Source: Pseudanabaena biceps
GTDB lineage: Bacteria > Cyanobacteriota > Cyanobacteriia > Pseudanabaenales > Pseudanabaenaceae
Assembly: GCA_013361095.1 (NCBI GenBank)
Contig: JAATWA010000003.1
Span: 207,640-271,639 of the forward strand
Length of the DNA stretch: 64,000 nt
Reading direction: 5' to 3'
Shown here: one piece after another, positions 35,609 to 43,955 of the stretch
How positions within the stretch are numbered: the first letter of the stretch is position 1
Layout of the letters: each line of letters begins with the position of its first letter
The notes under the pieces: model-generated
Database searches by the model: none
Told to the model about the DNA's origin: nothing
Seen by the model: the letters and a program-made list of their open reading frames with translations, nothing else
Made by a program: the position numbers and the translations under genes

Positions 35609-35922
35609 AATAGTGCCATCTGTTCTGATTTTGTCGATACTAGGGATCGTTTGGTGGTTGTGATTAGTTCTGGCTTTTCTTCTTCAACCATTGCAGTTGG
35701 TTCTTGGATTGCCAACTGGCTGTCAGCATAGGCTTGAATGATCTCGGCTAATGGCAAAGGAATTGGCACTAGCTGGTTCAAGCTAATTGTCTGAATCAAT
35801 GGCATGCCCTGTTCACAGCAAATGGAAATTATCACCATTCGCTCGATTGAGTCTACTTCTGGCAATATCTCAATGCACAGCTTTAGTCTGTCTTTGTCTA
35901 AGTCAATTGCTGGGTTGGTCAT
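35605..35922 (-). CDS. Unknown first gene of the PRTRC-like operon, 105 aa
   Basis: The ATG at 35922 (MTNPAIDLDKDRLKLCIEIL) follows GAGAAAG and is the real start; the longer frame to 36030 runs through a terminator hairpin. The body contains PEVDSIERMVIISICCEQG and a Pro/Glu-rich tail. I do not recognise the family. It is the promoter-proximal gene of the ubiquitin-like operon and overlaps the next gene by four bases. Confidence 0.65.
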   Translation of the reverse strand: MTNPAIDLDKDRLKLCIEILPEVDSIERMVIISICCEQGMPLIQTISLNQLVPIPLPLAEIIQAYADSQLAIQEPTAMVEEEKPELITTTKRSLVSTKSEQMALL

Positions 35923-36013
35923 GGCTTTCTCGTTAACGGGCTTATGGCTCTCTGCATAAGCAATGGCGCTAGCCTTAACAAGCCATTCACAAAGTTTTGA
36001 AAAATAAAAAATA

Positions 36014-36048
36014 AAAAGTAAAATCCTCAATGTGAGGATTTTACTTTT
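36014..36048 (-). terminator. Terminator after the 144-aa gene
   Basis: A perfect 16-bp stem (aaaagtaaaatcctca with complement, three-base loop) ends in a T tract in the minus direction. It marks the boundary between the gene at 36070 and the PRTRC-like operon that starts at 35922. Confidence 0.85.
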
Positions 36049-36069
36049 CGATGATAGTCAGATTTCTAG

Positions 36070-36504
36070 CTAGGCTGCACGTTGGCTAAGCCTTGCATTC
36101 GATTTACGCTTAATTCCAACTGGTATTGGAATGTGTGATGGAAATACTCGCAGATTCTCATGGAATACTTGGAACTTGGCGGTGTGATGTCTACCGTTAT
36201 CGTTGAGAGTCAGATACACTCGCTCGTCCAGAATTGCTTCGATGGTTGCATCGGGTAGTTCTGGTCGGGGATACAGTGGGAATATATCCTCATGTTCTCG
36301 CAAGAATAACTCCACTGTCTCAGCAAAGCGTTGTTTAGTTTGTTCCCTGTCAAAGCCTGTAATCAATTCTGTACCAAGCCATTGGGCGAATACTTTCTGC
36401 TCAAGGCTGACTGAATACTTCTTGGCTTGAGCTATCCATTCAGTGCCTTGATTGGTGAATCGAACCGATAGCAAACCTTGATAGCCTTTGTGAGTGTAAA
36501 TCAT
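36070..36504 (-). CDS. Unknown plasmid protein, 144 aa
   Basis: The protein starts MIYTHKGYQGLLSVRFTNQG and ends in a basic tail (GIKRKSNARLSQRAA). It has no membrane segment or known motif. It is monocistronic, with a terminator on each side, between SSB and the ubiquitin-like operon. A DNA-related role is suggested only by position and the basic end. Confidence 0.6.
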   Translation of the reverse strand: MIYTHKGYQGLLSVRFTNQGTEWIAQAKKYSVSLEQKVFAQWLGTELITGFDREQTKQRFAETVELFLREHEDIFPLYPRPELPDATIEAILDERVYLTLNDNGRHHTAKFQVFHENLRVFPSHIPIPVGIKRKSNARLSQRAA

Positions 36505-36558
36505 AGTTACTTTCCTATTTTTCTTAGCTGGGCAGGAGCCTTGAGCGATAGCGACTAA

Positions 36559-36592
36559 AAAAAGCAGAGAGCAATATTGCTCTCTGCTTTTT
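36559..36592 (-). terminator. Palindromic terminator after ssb
   Basis: The 34-base stretch is a perfect palindrome (aaaaagcagagagcaat and its complement) immediately after the ssb stop, with A and T tracts at its ends. It fits an intrinsic terminator. Confidence 0.88.
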
Positions 36593-36595
36593 CAA

Positions 36596-37003
36596 CTAGA
36601 AGTCATCATAGAAAGGGGCTGATTCTTGATACTCTTCGTCTTCGGCAGACTTCTTCACAACATCAATGAAGTTTAGAGATTGGGCATGAATCACAGTTCG
36701 CGCATGATGCTTCTTATCTTTCTTGGACTTATACTCTTCTGGTTGAGTCAGAACTCCAGTTACTTCGACGAAGCGTCCAGATTCTGCGCGCTCTTCGGCA
36801 TATTCCGCAGTTCCATTCCAGCAGACTACCTTTACCCAGAGAGGTTCTTGGTTGATCCAATTACCATCTCTGTCGCGACGAGGTTTGGGCTGCACGGCGA
36901 GGCTGAAGTCTAGAACGTCTTTGCCGCTGGTTTTGGTTTGACGAATTTCAGATACATTACCGACATAACCAGAGAGGACTACGAGATTAGTAGAATTACA
37001 CAT
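36596..37003 (-). CDS. ssb: Single-stranded DNA-binding protein
   Basis: The 135-residue protein has the SSB OB-fold pattern: NLVVLSGYVGNVSEIRQT, DFSLAVQP, then EPLWVKVVCWNGTAEYAEE and GRFVEVTGVL. The end PFYDDF is close to the acidic tail through which SSB recruits partners. It is shorter than typical chromosomal cyanobacterial SSB and is probably plasmid-encoded for replication or transfer. It has its own terminator and is flanked upstream by another terminator. Confidence 0.93.
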   Translation of the reverse strand: MCNSTNLVVLSGYVGNVSEIRQTKTSGKDVLDFSLAVQPKPRRDRDGNWINQEPLWVKVVCWNGTAEYAEERAESGRFVEVTGVLTQPEEYKSKKDKKHHARTVIHAQSLNFIDVVKKSAEDEEYQESAPFYDDF

Positions 37004-37065
37004 GAGTTTTTTCCTTCTATTTAGGAATCAGGTCACGGACTTCTACGCGATAGCGTATCTTTAAA

Positions 37066-37113
37066 AAAATCAATAACTCTCCAATCCATTTTGACTGGTG
37101 AGTTATTGATTTT
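37066..37113 (-). terminator. Terminator after the truncated ATPase gene
   Basis: A 14-bp stem (aaaatcaataactc with complement) around a 20-base loop lies nine bases beyond the ATPase stop and is A/T-rich at both ends. It separates the ATPase from ssb. Confidence 0.7.
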
Positions 37114-37121
37114 GCTCCTTG

Positions 37122-38197
37122 CTAGAATTCCAGTTGGTTGGCGATGTCTTTGGCGATCGCGGCATATTGTCCTGGATGCCGCGATGTCGAAATGTCGATC
37201 AGGTTCTGGGCTAGTTCGGTGGTGTATCCTTTTAGCCCTAACCATTCCCGCATCAGTGCTTCACAAACGGCTTTGATCTGCTCGGCGGTCATGTTTTCAC
37301 TGTTGAATTTTGGCTTTATGCCACTTTCATCAGCTCCGTACAAGTCAATGCTAGTCTCAATCACTTTGCTGATCTGTTGCTGGGTAATTGCCAATAATGC
37401 TCTGAAAGCGGCTTTGGCTGGGTTATCGGGTTTGCTGGGATTGGGTTGAGGATTTGCAATTACGGGCTTTGTTTCCACGGCTGTTGCTACATGACCATTG
37501 GTACTAGCAATTTGAGATACATGACCGTTGCTGCTGGCAACGGCGGCTAGTTCGGGCTGTATCTGTGGTTGCTGGATAACTGGATTTACTGGGACATCGA
37601 TCGCTGGGATAAAAGCATTTCTATTGACTGGAGTGTCATCACTAAGCCATGTCTGAATCATTTCGGCAAACTTCTTTCCTGGTTTTGGAAAAAGTCCGTT
37701 ACTGATTTCAGGACATCTACTTTTAGAGATCGTCAGTGTGTTCTGGTCATCTAGTAAGCCACAGATGTCCATTTCAAATTCGCTGCCTTCTTTTTGGATA
37801 GGTGCTGTACCAATCTTGCGGACACCAGTAATTTTCTGCTTACCGCCAACTTCAGTCGTGCTGTAGTCGTACTCGATCTTTGACCGCATTGTGGCAATGA
37901 TGTGACAGCTTGAACCAATGATTTTGTCCCATAGTTGGCGTTCGATGGGGCGGATTCTTGCCCAGTTCCTCACGTCACTACCTACTGCGTCTAGTTCGGC
38001 GTACCATGCATGGGATAGGGAGTCGATGATTAGGTAATCAAATCCTGATTCTTCGGCGCTTTCGATGGCGTTGTAATATTGGCTTGGTCCGAATTTGGTT
38101 AGTTCTAGCACTTGAAAGTTAAACAGGTTGGCATATTTTCGGCTGGAGCCATATTCGGTGTCGATCAGTCCAATCTTTTTGCCTAGTATGGTTGCTA
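37122..38197 (-). pseudogene. RecA/Sak4-like AAA ATPase lacking its N-terminus
   Basis: The frame enters from ISx copy 2 and reads LATILGKKIGLIDTEYGSSR, then DYLIIDSLSHAWYAELDAVG, which holds the Walker B. The P-loop expected just before this is gone. The family is the RecA-like nucleotide-binding proteins of phages and plasmids (Sak4-type), used in recombination with SSB. A Pro/Asn/Val-rich linker and a C-terminal helical domain (AFRALLAITQQQISKVIETS) follow. The start codon available to this frame lies inside ISx. Without Walker A the protein should be inactive. ssb lies downstream. Confidence 0.8.
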
Positions 38198-38229
38198 GTA
38201 CAAGGCGGCTAAAGTGAAGAAACATACTT

Positions 38230-38928
38230 TTAGACGGCTAAAGCCTTACCTTTATAAGTCCATTTAAAAGGCTTAGCCATAGTACGGTTGAAGTAGTCAA
38301 TAAATAAGATAATGCGAGACTTCAAATCGGCTTGAGAGATAAAGTTACCGCGTCTGAGTAACTTACGCATCAAGATTCCAAACCAAATCTCAATCTGATT
38401 AAGCCAAGAACAATGCTTGGGAGTAAAATAAAAAACAATACGATGATTTTTATCGGTTAAGAAATCAGTCCTTGTCTGCATGGACTTGAGGATGCCGCAC
38501 TTACCTTTGACACCTAAATCAATCTCCAATCTTTCGACTTGTGCAACATAGCGAACGAGGGATTCCGATTGATGAGTGTTGAGACAATCCATAACTAAAT
38601 GCCATTTGTTAGCATCAGGATTAGTGGCTATAGTTTGTTGGACATGAGTAAGATAGGCAACTTCAGTACGTGTATCGCCCACAGAAGCCTTGATGACTAA
38701 ACCCGTGGCGACATCAAAACTGGCGATTAAGGTTTGAGTACCATGTCGAATATATTCAAACTCGCGACGGTGAATCTTACTAGGTTCTAAGGGCTTATCA
38801 GGATATTTGCGCTCAAGGGCTTGGATACCCGTCATTTCATCAAGACTAATAGTTTGTTCACCTAAGGCAGCTCGCTCTATTGCATTTAAGTAATTGTCAG
38901 TAATGGCTGTTACTTTTTGTTCAAACAA
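38230..38928 (-). CDS. IS630-family transposase, catalytic part (copy 2)
   Basis: The predicted protein is identical to that of copy 1, with the same DDE residues (FDVATGL, VMDCLNTH, NQIEIWFG). It is in frame with the upstream helix-turn-helix part and separated from it by the same TGA. Confidence 0.88.
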   Translation of the reverse strand: MFEQKVTAITDNYLNAIERAALGEQTISLDEMTGIQALERKYPDKPLEPSKIHRREFEYIRHGTQTLIASFDVATGLVIKASVGDTRTEVAYLTHVQQTIATNPDANKWHLVMDCLNTHQSESLVRYVAQVERLEIDLGVKGKCGILKSMQTRTDFLTDKNHRIVFYFTPKHCSWLNQIEIWFGILMRKLLRRGNFISQADLKSRIILFIDYFNRTMAKPFKWTYKGKALAV

Positions 38929-38949
38929 TGGGTCAGGCGCTGGATTCAG

Positions 38950-39432
38950 TCAGTAACCTGATTGATGCGGTTTGATATCTGCTTCGGCAAGTAAGCGTCC
39001 AACGTGCCTCGGTGATATCGTGGTCACAATCCCGCGTTGAATCATTTCATCGGCGAGTTCGCGACTTGTCCATTGGCTGATTGGGCGACCACTCTCCTCT
39101 GGACTTTCACAGGCGATTGCAAATAAGTGCATGATTTGCTCAAGCTCGAATGTCGGTGGTGTACCCGAACGCTCGGCATCTTTCAAACAATCCAACACGC
39201 CTATGTCTTTTTCCCGTCCCCACACCCATCGGTCTCGCCACAATCGGGCACTTTTGCGGCTGATATCTAATTCCCGCGCTATCATTGCTTGACTGTATCC
39301 TTGAGAGGCTAAAACAACAATCTTTGCTCGTTGGGCTATTTGCTGCGGTGTACTGTGTCGATTGATTATCTGTTCCAATTCTTCTTGTTCCAACTCTTCT
39401 AAATGCAATGCTTTTGCAGATCCCGTAAACAC
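38950..39432 (-). CDS. IS630-family transposase, N-terminal part (copy 2)
   Basis: Identical predicted protein to copy 1, ending at the same TGA after PHQSGY. The identity, including the stop, shows that this version of the element multiplied with the TGA in place. Confidence 0.88.
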   Translation of the reverse strand: MFTGSAKALHLEELEQEELEQIINRHSTPQQIAQRAKIVVLASQGYSQAMIARELDISRKSARLWRDRWVWGREKDIGVLDCLKDAERSGTPPTFELEQIMHLFAIACESPEESGRPISQWTSRELADEMIQRGIVTTISPRHVGRLLAEADIKPHQSGY

Positions 39433-39491
39433 TAATTTTTGACCGTTATTTCATTTCTTCTTATAGTATCTTCACTTTAGCCGCCTTGTAC

Positions 39492-41657
39492 TAGTTTATA
39501 TTCGTGATGAATCTGGTTAGCTTGCTCTACCATCCAACCCACGGGATCTTGAGTATTGGTTTTCAGTCCATGATTACCTAGGTAGGCTTGGGTATTGTCT
39601 TTGTCTTTGATCCATTCCACTTCCTTGAATTTGCCTATTTTTTGACAAAATTCAAATTCCTGTTCATCAACTTTTCTCGCACTTTTTGGTGTATCGACTG
39701 CTCGTTGGAGGTTGACTGCGGTTAGGGCTTCTAAGTCCCAGAGTAAACGCTCGGTTTTGCCTAAGCCTGCTGCTATTATTTTTTCCTGTTGGCTGCTATG
39801 TGGAACTTTTTGAGCGATTTCCCTAATTTCGCTAATGCGCGATCGCCAGTCATCGTTGGGGATTTTAAATTTATGTTTGTCATTGAGATCTTCGGCAAGT
39901 ACTTTTTGAAAGTGGTTGCCAATATTCTGTAAATAGCTGGCTCTGTCCTCTGGAGCGATATTTTGCGTATCCCACCGTAGGGCTTCTAGCCTCATACCAA
40001 GATTGGCGACTTTTCCTGTGGGGTTATCGGCAGCATTGATGGCAGCACTGGCTAAGTTCGGAAATCCATGCTCTCTGTCACGGGGAATTTTCTTTTCTTT
40101 TTCGACCTGTACGGGTTTGTTTTCAGGGAGATTTTTGGTGATTATTTCTTGGATCAGCGTGGGATACTGCTCGATCTCTTTTTTGGTTTGGGCTTGTTGT
40201 TCGGGGGGTAGTTGACTGGGAATGATCCCTACGCGATCGCCGTCAAAGTCGATCACCAGTCGTTTGGCATCGTTGGGATGCATGTAGCAAATGCCTTTCT
40301 GCACGTAGGCTTCGGGGTCTTTTTCCCGTAGGGTTTTGAGATTGTTAGTAAACACGTCAAAGTTGGCGGCGTTGGCGACGGGGCTGCGGTAAATGCCGAC
40401 TTTTGCGCCATCGGGGAGTCCTTTAAAGCTTATTTCTCCTTCCTGTAGTTGGTTGTGGGGCTGCGCGATACCACTGGGGACATATACGCCTCCTGTAGCG
40501 ACATCGACCCATTCGCTTTGCATGAATTCCTGTAAGCGTTTGGTGATGTCTTCCATTTCGAGGATTTGGCAATGTCCTCCTTCAGTCAGGTCGGCTTTTA
40601 AAACGTCGTACAGCCAGTCTTTGTATTCTTTGTCTTGAGTTGGGTTCTGCTGACGATAATTGGGGTTAATTACTTCGGTGAGTCCTAGTTCTTGGGCTAG
40701 TTCTGGTTCGATTAGCTGGGCAATTCCCTCTGGTTCTGGTTCTTGACTTTTTTCTAGCCGCTTTTCGTGGCGATCTATATATAGTTGGGCAATTTTTCGC
40801 GGATCTGCTTGGGCTTCGGCTAAGTTTTCGGCTTTGGCTTTGAGTTTTGGCAGTACGTCTGCTTGGACTCCTTCGGGGAAGAAGACTAGGGCTTGGGTTC
40901 CTAGTTTTTGTTCGGTGAATCTTGCGTCTTCTTTTCTTGACCAGTATAGATTTACTTCATGGATGCCTGTGGTGGTGGTTTTGCGATCGCCTTTGATGCT
41001 CGATTTGGCAATGATTGCATCGACTTCTAAGGCTTGGCACAGGAGGCTGCTCCGACAGGTTCCTTTGATAATCCCTTCCCATTCGGGTACGCCTGCGCGA
41101 AATTGAAATGGGCGTTTGGATTCGGATTCTAGGGCTTTGGCTAGGTCTACGGAGATGAGGCTATAGCAGTCTCCGAGTTTGCTGGCGATCGCTCCCATCG
41201 CTTTGTCACTAATGGTAATCCCGTTGCTTAGAGTAATGGGTTCCTTTCCCCAGTCGGCTTTGTATATGCCTGTGTCTGCATCTTTGCTCAGGCTTTCATC
41301 GTCAATGATGAGGATGCGTGCTTTCTCTTTGGTTACTGCGGTCTTTGCGTCAGATATGGGTAAGCCGCCATAGGCGACGGCATCGCTATGGTTGGGGAAG
41401 ATTTCGGTACTTACTTTTTCGGCAATGGCGCGATCTGCAAAGTAGGCGGTTCTAGCACTGGCAAGGATTATATGCAGTCCTTGGTCTTTGAGGTTCTCAA
41501 TGTCTCGCTCGGTTATGCCGTCGTACATTCTGCCGATCGCCAGTTTGGTTGGGTCTAATTCGTTGCCAAACTTGTGTTCGAGGTATGTATTCTCAACGAT
41601 TTTAGGCGGTAGTGGCAGTTCTTTGCCCGTTTTAATGTTGATTTGCCTGAATTCCAT
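39492..41657 (-). CDS. Two-barrel (DFDGD) RNA polymerase-like protein, 3' end cut by ISx
   Basis: About 722 own residues remain before the ISx border; the last four (VQGG) come from ISx. D470-F-D-G-D474 in KRLVIDFDGDRVGIIPS is the DxDGD metal motif of the second double-psi barrel of RNA polymerase beta-prime, QDE-1-type RdRps and phage YonO. Upstream, LISVDLAKAL, then P183-FQFR with K198-G (GIIKGTCR) and K222-G match the first barrel of the single-chain members. Such enzymes make RNA from DNA or RNA in one polypeptide. The start MEFRQINIKTGKELPLPP has open spacing from the 63-aa gene upstream. A relative starts at 63321. The remote-homology call is inferred from motif order and spacing. Confidence 0.7.
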
Positions 41658-41772
41658 ATCTTCAGCATTCTTGCTATTAGATCTTTTAGCGATGCTTAGG
41701 CGAGGGGATTACTTCCGCCTAAGCATCTTTGATATTCAATGACCTTTGTATGGTCGTGAATAGTCGTGGCGA

Positions 41773-41964
41773 TTAAAAGTCAATTTGGTTAACCTGTTGT
41801 TTTGACTTTTTCACTTTTTTCCTAATCTTGGGCTGTTCTGTTTGGGGTGGTAGTGAATATGCTGATTCATAGGATTCGAGGTCACTCGGATCTGCTAGCC
41901 CTTGACTCAATAGTTCTTCGTAGCTATATCCGCGATCGATGTAGTCTTGAATGTTTCTTGTCAT
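41773..41964 (-). CDS. Unknown small plasmid protein, 63 aa
   Basis: The protein starts MTRNIQDYIDRGYSYEELLS, then a Pro/Gln stretch and a Lys-rich segment (KIRKKVKKSKQQ). It lies about 115 bases upstream of the polymerase-like gene on the same strand and may be cotranscribed. No family is recognised. ISKra4 inserted about 65 bases before its start, possibly in its promoter. Confidence 0.5.
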   Translation of the reverse strand: MTRNIQDYIDRGYSYEELLSQGLADPSDLESYESAYSLPPQTEQPKIRKKVKKSKQQVNQIDF

Positions 41965-42112
41965 ATTGTTGAGCTTCCTGTTTCAATACAATTGCTTTCT
42001 ATCCCTTTGTTGATTTGCAATCTATCATCGGGAGCATCCCAATTAGGCACTAAGTATAAATACTTAAGAGAAAACACAGGTAAAATAGTAACAAATTAAC
42101 CCGTCTAAGCAA

Positions 42113-42331
42113 ATGACACCAGAAGAGCAAGCAAGACTCGAAGCCTGCACCAGAGAGATCGCGGAAATCCTGTATCGGAATGCAGAAACAAAAGATGCCG
42201 AGCAATTGAAAACGCTAGAAGGCATAGAAATAGCCGTGAGGGAGCAAATGCTGGAAAACGTCAGTCCAAACGTGGGAATTTTTTTATCGAAAAAAGCAGT
42301 GGGACAAAAGCAGGGAAAGAAAGAAAAGTAA
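42113..42331 (+). CDS. ISKra4 transposase, first frame
   Basis: The 72-residue frame (MTPEEQARLEACTREIAEIL) ends at TAA in an A-rich run, aaagaaagaaaagtaaaaag. The next frame lies one base back and is open through this run, so a -1 frameshift would fuse the two into one transposase of about 370 residues. Such fusion is known in several IS families; a plain frameshift mutation is the alternative. Confidence 0.8.
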   Translation: MTPEEQARLEACTREIAEILYRNAETKDAEQLKTLEGIEIAVREQMLENVSPNVGIFLSKKAVGQKQGKKEK

Positions 42332-42378
42332 AAAGCTGTATCGGCGAACTAAAGCTGAAGAGCAAGCAAGCGAAGAAG

Positions 42379-43206
42379 TTGCAAGTAAAAGCAAGAGCGA
42401 GATTAAGCCCACAACTAGAAAAATGCTGCCTATTGGTAAGTGCTAGTGAGTCCTACGCCAGAACCACGATTAATGTTGAAGAATTGACAGGAATCAAGAT
42501 CGGTCACAGCAGTCAACAACGATTAGTCCAAAAGCAGGAATTTCCAGAAATGACAACCACAGAAACAGTAGAAGAGATGAGTATTGATGGCGGGAAAGTG
42601 AGATTGCGAACCGAGCAAGGAAAAAAGTGTGAGTGGAAAGACTACAAAGCTGTAAATGCTCAAGGGACAATCGCCGCCTATTTTCTCAATAATCAAGGTT
42701 TAGTTGATTGGGTACAAAAACAACCATTAGCCGAAATATTCTCTTGTCTTGGCGATGGACATGACGGTATCTGGAATTTATTTACAGCCATAGCGCCTTC
42801 AGAGCAAAGGTTTGAAATACTCGATTGGTATCATTTGAAAGAACACCTTTATAATGTTGGTGGTTCTTTGCGCCGTCTAACTAAGGCTGAAGATTTCCTC
42901 TGGCAAGGCGATGTTGAGGCGACTATGATTCTGTTCGCAGACTGTAAATTCAAACGGGCTATCAATTTTCTCGATTATTTACGCAATCATCGTCATCGCA
43001 TCCCTGAGTATGGTTATCTACAGCAACAGGGGCTTACTATTGGCTCAGGCTCTGTTGAATCAACGGTTAAGCAGATTGGTCGTCGGATTAAGATTTCTGG
43101 CGCTCAGTGGAATAAGTCCAATGTTGCTCAAGTTTTGAAACATCGTTGCGCTTATCTTAATGGCTATTTCTATTCTTCTAAGTATAATTACTCAGTGCCT
43201 AATTGA
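42379..43206 (+). CDS. ISKra4 transposase, second frame
   Basis: The annotated ATG gives 275 residues, but the frame is open upstream to about 42301, reading VKSCIGELKLKSKQAKK. The DDE-type core is visible: MSIDGGKVRLR, LGDGHDGIWNL and ILDWYHLKEHLYNVG, with GLTIGSGSVESTVKQIGRR near the end carrying the Glu. This is the ISKra4 transposase pattern. The C-terminus ends inside the right terminal repeat. Confidence 0.88.
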   Translation: MQVKARARLSPQLEKCCLLVSASESYARTTINVEELTGIKIGHSSQQRLVQKQEFPEMTTTETVEEMSIDGGKVRLRTEQGKKCEWKDYKAVNAQGTIAAYFLNNQGLVDWVQKQPLAEIFSCLGDGHDGIWNLFTAIAPSEQRFEILDWYHLKEHLYNVGGSLRRLTKAEDFLWQGDVEATMILFADCKFKRAINFLDYLRNHRHRIPEYGYLQQQGLTIGSGSVESTVKQIGRRIKISGAQWNKSNVAQVLKHRCAYLNGYFYSSKYNYSVPN

Positions 43207-43338
43207 GATGCTCCCTCTATCATCATTGTCTTATTGTTGATTTTAAATCATTACAAATCTTTCTATTTCTTCTTTTGAATTTAGATTTGTTGACTATTCT
43301 TGTTGATGTAGAATATCCTTGTAATACTCTCCCAGAGC

Positions 43339-43366
43339 ATTTTACAAAAGGGTGTTTTTGTAAAAT
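43339..43366. promoter_or_regulatory. 11-bp dyad upstream of the 43457 gene
   Basis: attttacaaaa and its perfect complement flank a six-base centre, about 90 bases before the start of the next gene. It could be an operator or a hairpin. The rest of 43225-43456 is AT-rich DNA separated by ISKra4 from its former neighbour. Confidence 0.45.
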
Positions 43367-43456
43367 ATTGCTTCTTTTCTGTCAATCCTTTCTGTTTATA
43401 AATTTCTGTGAAGTATCAGATTTTCAACTTTACAAATAATTCTATTTACGGAAGTG

Positions 43457-43933
43457 ATGCAGGCTTTGTGGGCTTTGAGTAATACGCTTTCTCGCCTTCC
43501 TGAACCTATCCCTTGCATTATGTTTAAACAGGAATGTACTCAGGCGATTTCTGAGGTGCGACAGCTTGTTCATCGTGATGATATTTCTTGGCGGAATATT
43601 GCGGCTTTGGCTGAGTATGCTCTTTATCATCAACTTCGGGGTTTGACTTTTTGGAAACATCAATGGCGTTTGTTAGGTCAAATCTACAGTGAATTGTTTC
43701 CTTCTCCTGAAGAATCAGAGCTATCTCTTTCCCCTAGCCCTGATGGTGAGATTTTAATTGTGCGTACTCTCTCGAAGCAAGCTTTTGGTCTTGTTGCTGA
43801 TAATCCTCAACTCCTTGCTTCTACTACTTTGCGGTTTTTCCCTGCAATTTCAGAAATCTCTCTTTATGCTTGTTTCTTGAATTTTCCGATTAATTACTCC
43901 CGTCAGGAAATGCTGGCGGATGGCATTATTTGA
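43457..43933 (+). CDS. Unknown protein encoded with a recombinase-like gene
   Basis: The ATG at 43457 (MQALWALSNTLSRLPEPIPC) follows ACGGAAG. The 158-residue protein contains DDISWRNIAALAEYALYHQL and a strand-rich second half, with no catalytic motif that I recognise. It ends 22 bases before the start of the recombinase-like gene, on the same strand. The pair precedes parAB, so both may take part in plasmid maintenance. Composition and spacing look genuine. Confidence 0.6.
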   Translation: MQALWALSNTLSRLPEPIPCIMFKQECTQAISEVRQLVHRDDISWRNIAALAEYALYHQLRGLTFWKHQWRLLGQIYSELFPSPEESELSLSPSPDGEILIVRTLSKQAFGLVADNPQLLASTTLRFFPAISEISLYACFLNFPINYSRQEMLADGII

Positions 43934-43955
43934 TTTAGAATCTGGTGACTATTTC

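Larger units (their letters stand above)
38198..39491 (-). mobile_element. ISx copy 2 (IS630 family), 1294 bp
   Basis: Same ends, length and CTAG/TA context as copy 1, in the opposite orientation. On the left it abuts the ATPase gene that has lost its 5' end; on the right it abuts the 3' side of the RNA polymerase-like gene. These flanks are not halves of one gene, so the copy marks a rearrangement. Confidence 0.93.
42030..43215 (+). mobile_element. ISKra4-family insertion sequence, 1186 bp
   Basis: The 27-bp terminal inverted repeats start gggagcatc and match at 25 of 27 positions. A 9-bp target duplication, tctatcatc, lies at 42021-42029 and 43216-43224. The element holds two overlapping transposase frames. 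Perfect duplication and intact ends point to recent insertion. Confidence 0.93.

Noticed and set aside
35923..36030. Longer start for the first PRTRC-operon gene
   Set aside because: The extension runs through the terminator hairpin at 36014-36048 and encodes an implausible leader.
38198..38225. ATG start of the truncated ATPase inside ISx
   Set aside because: The first residues come from the ISx end; it is not the native start.
43203..43439. 78-codon ORF at the right end of ISKra4
   Set aside because: It starts inside the IS terminal repeat and runs into AT-rich DNA; composition is not protein-like.
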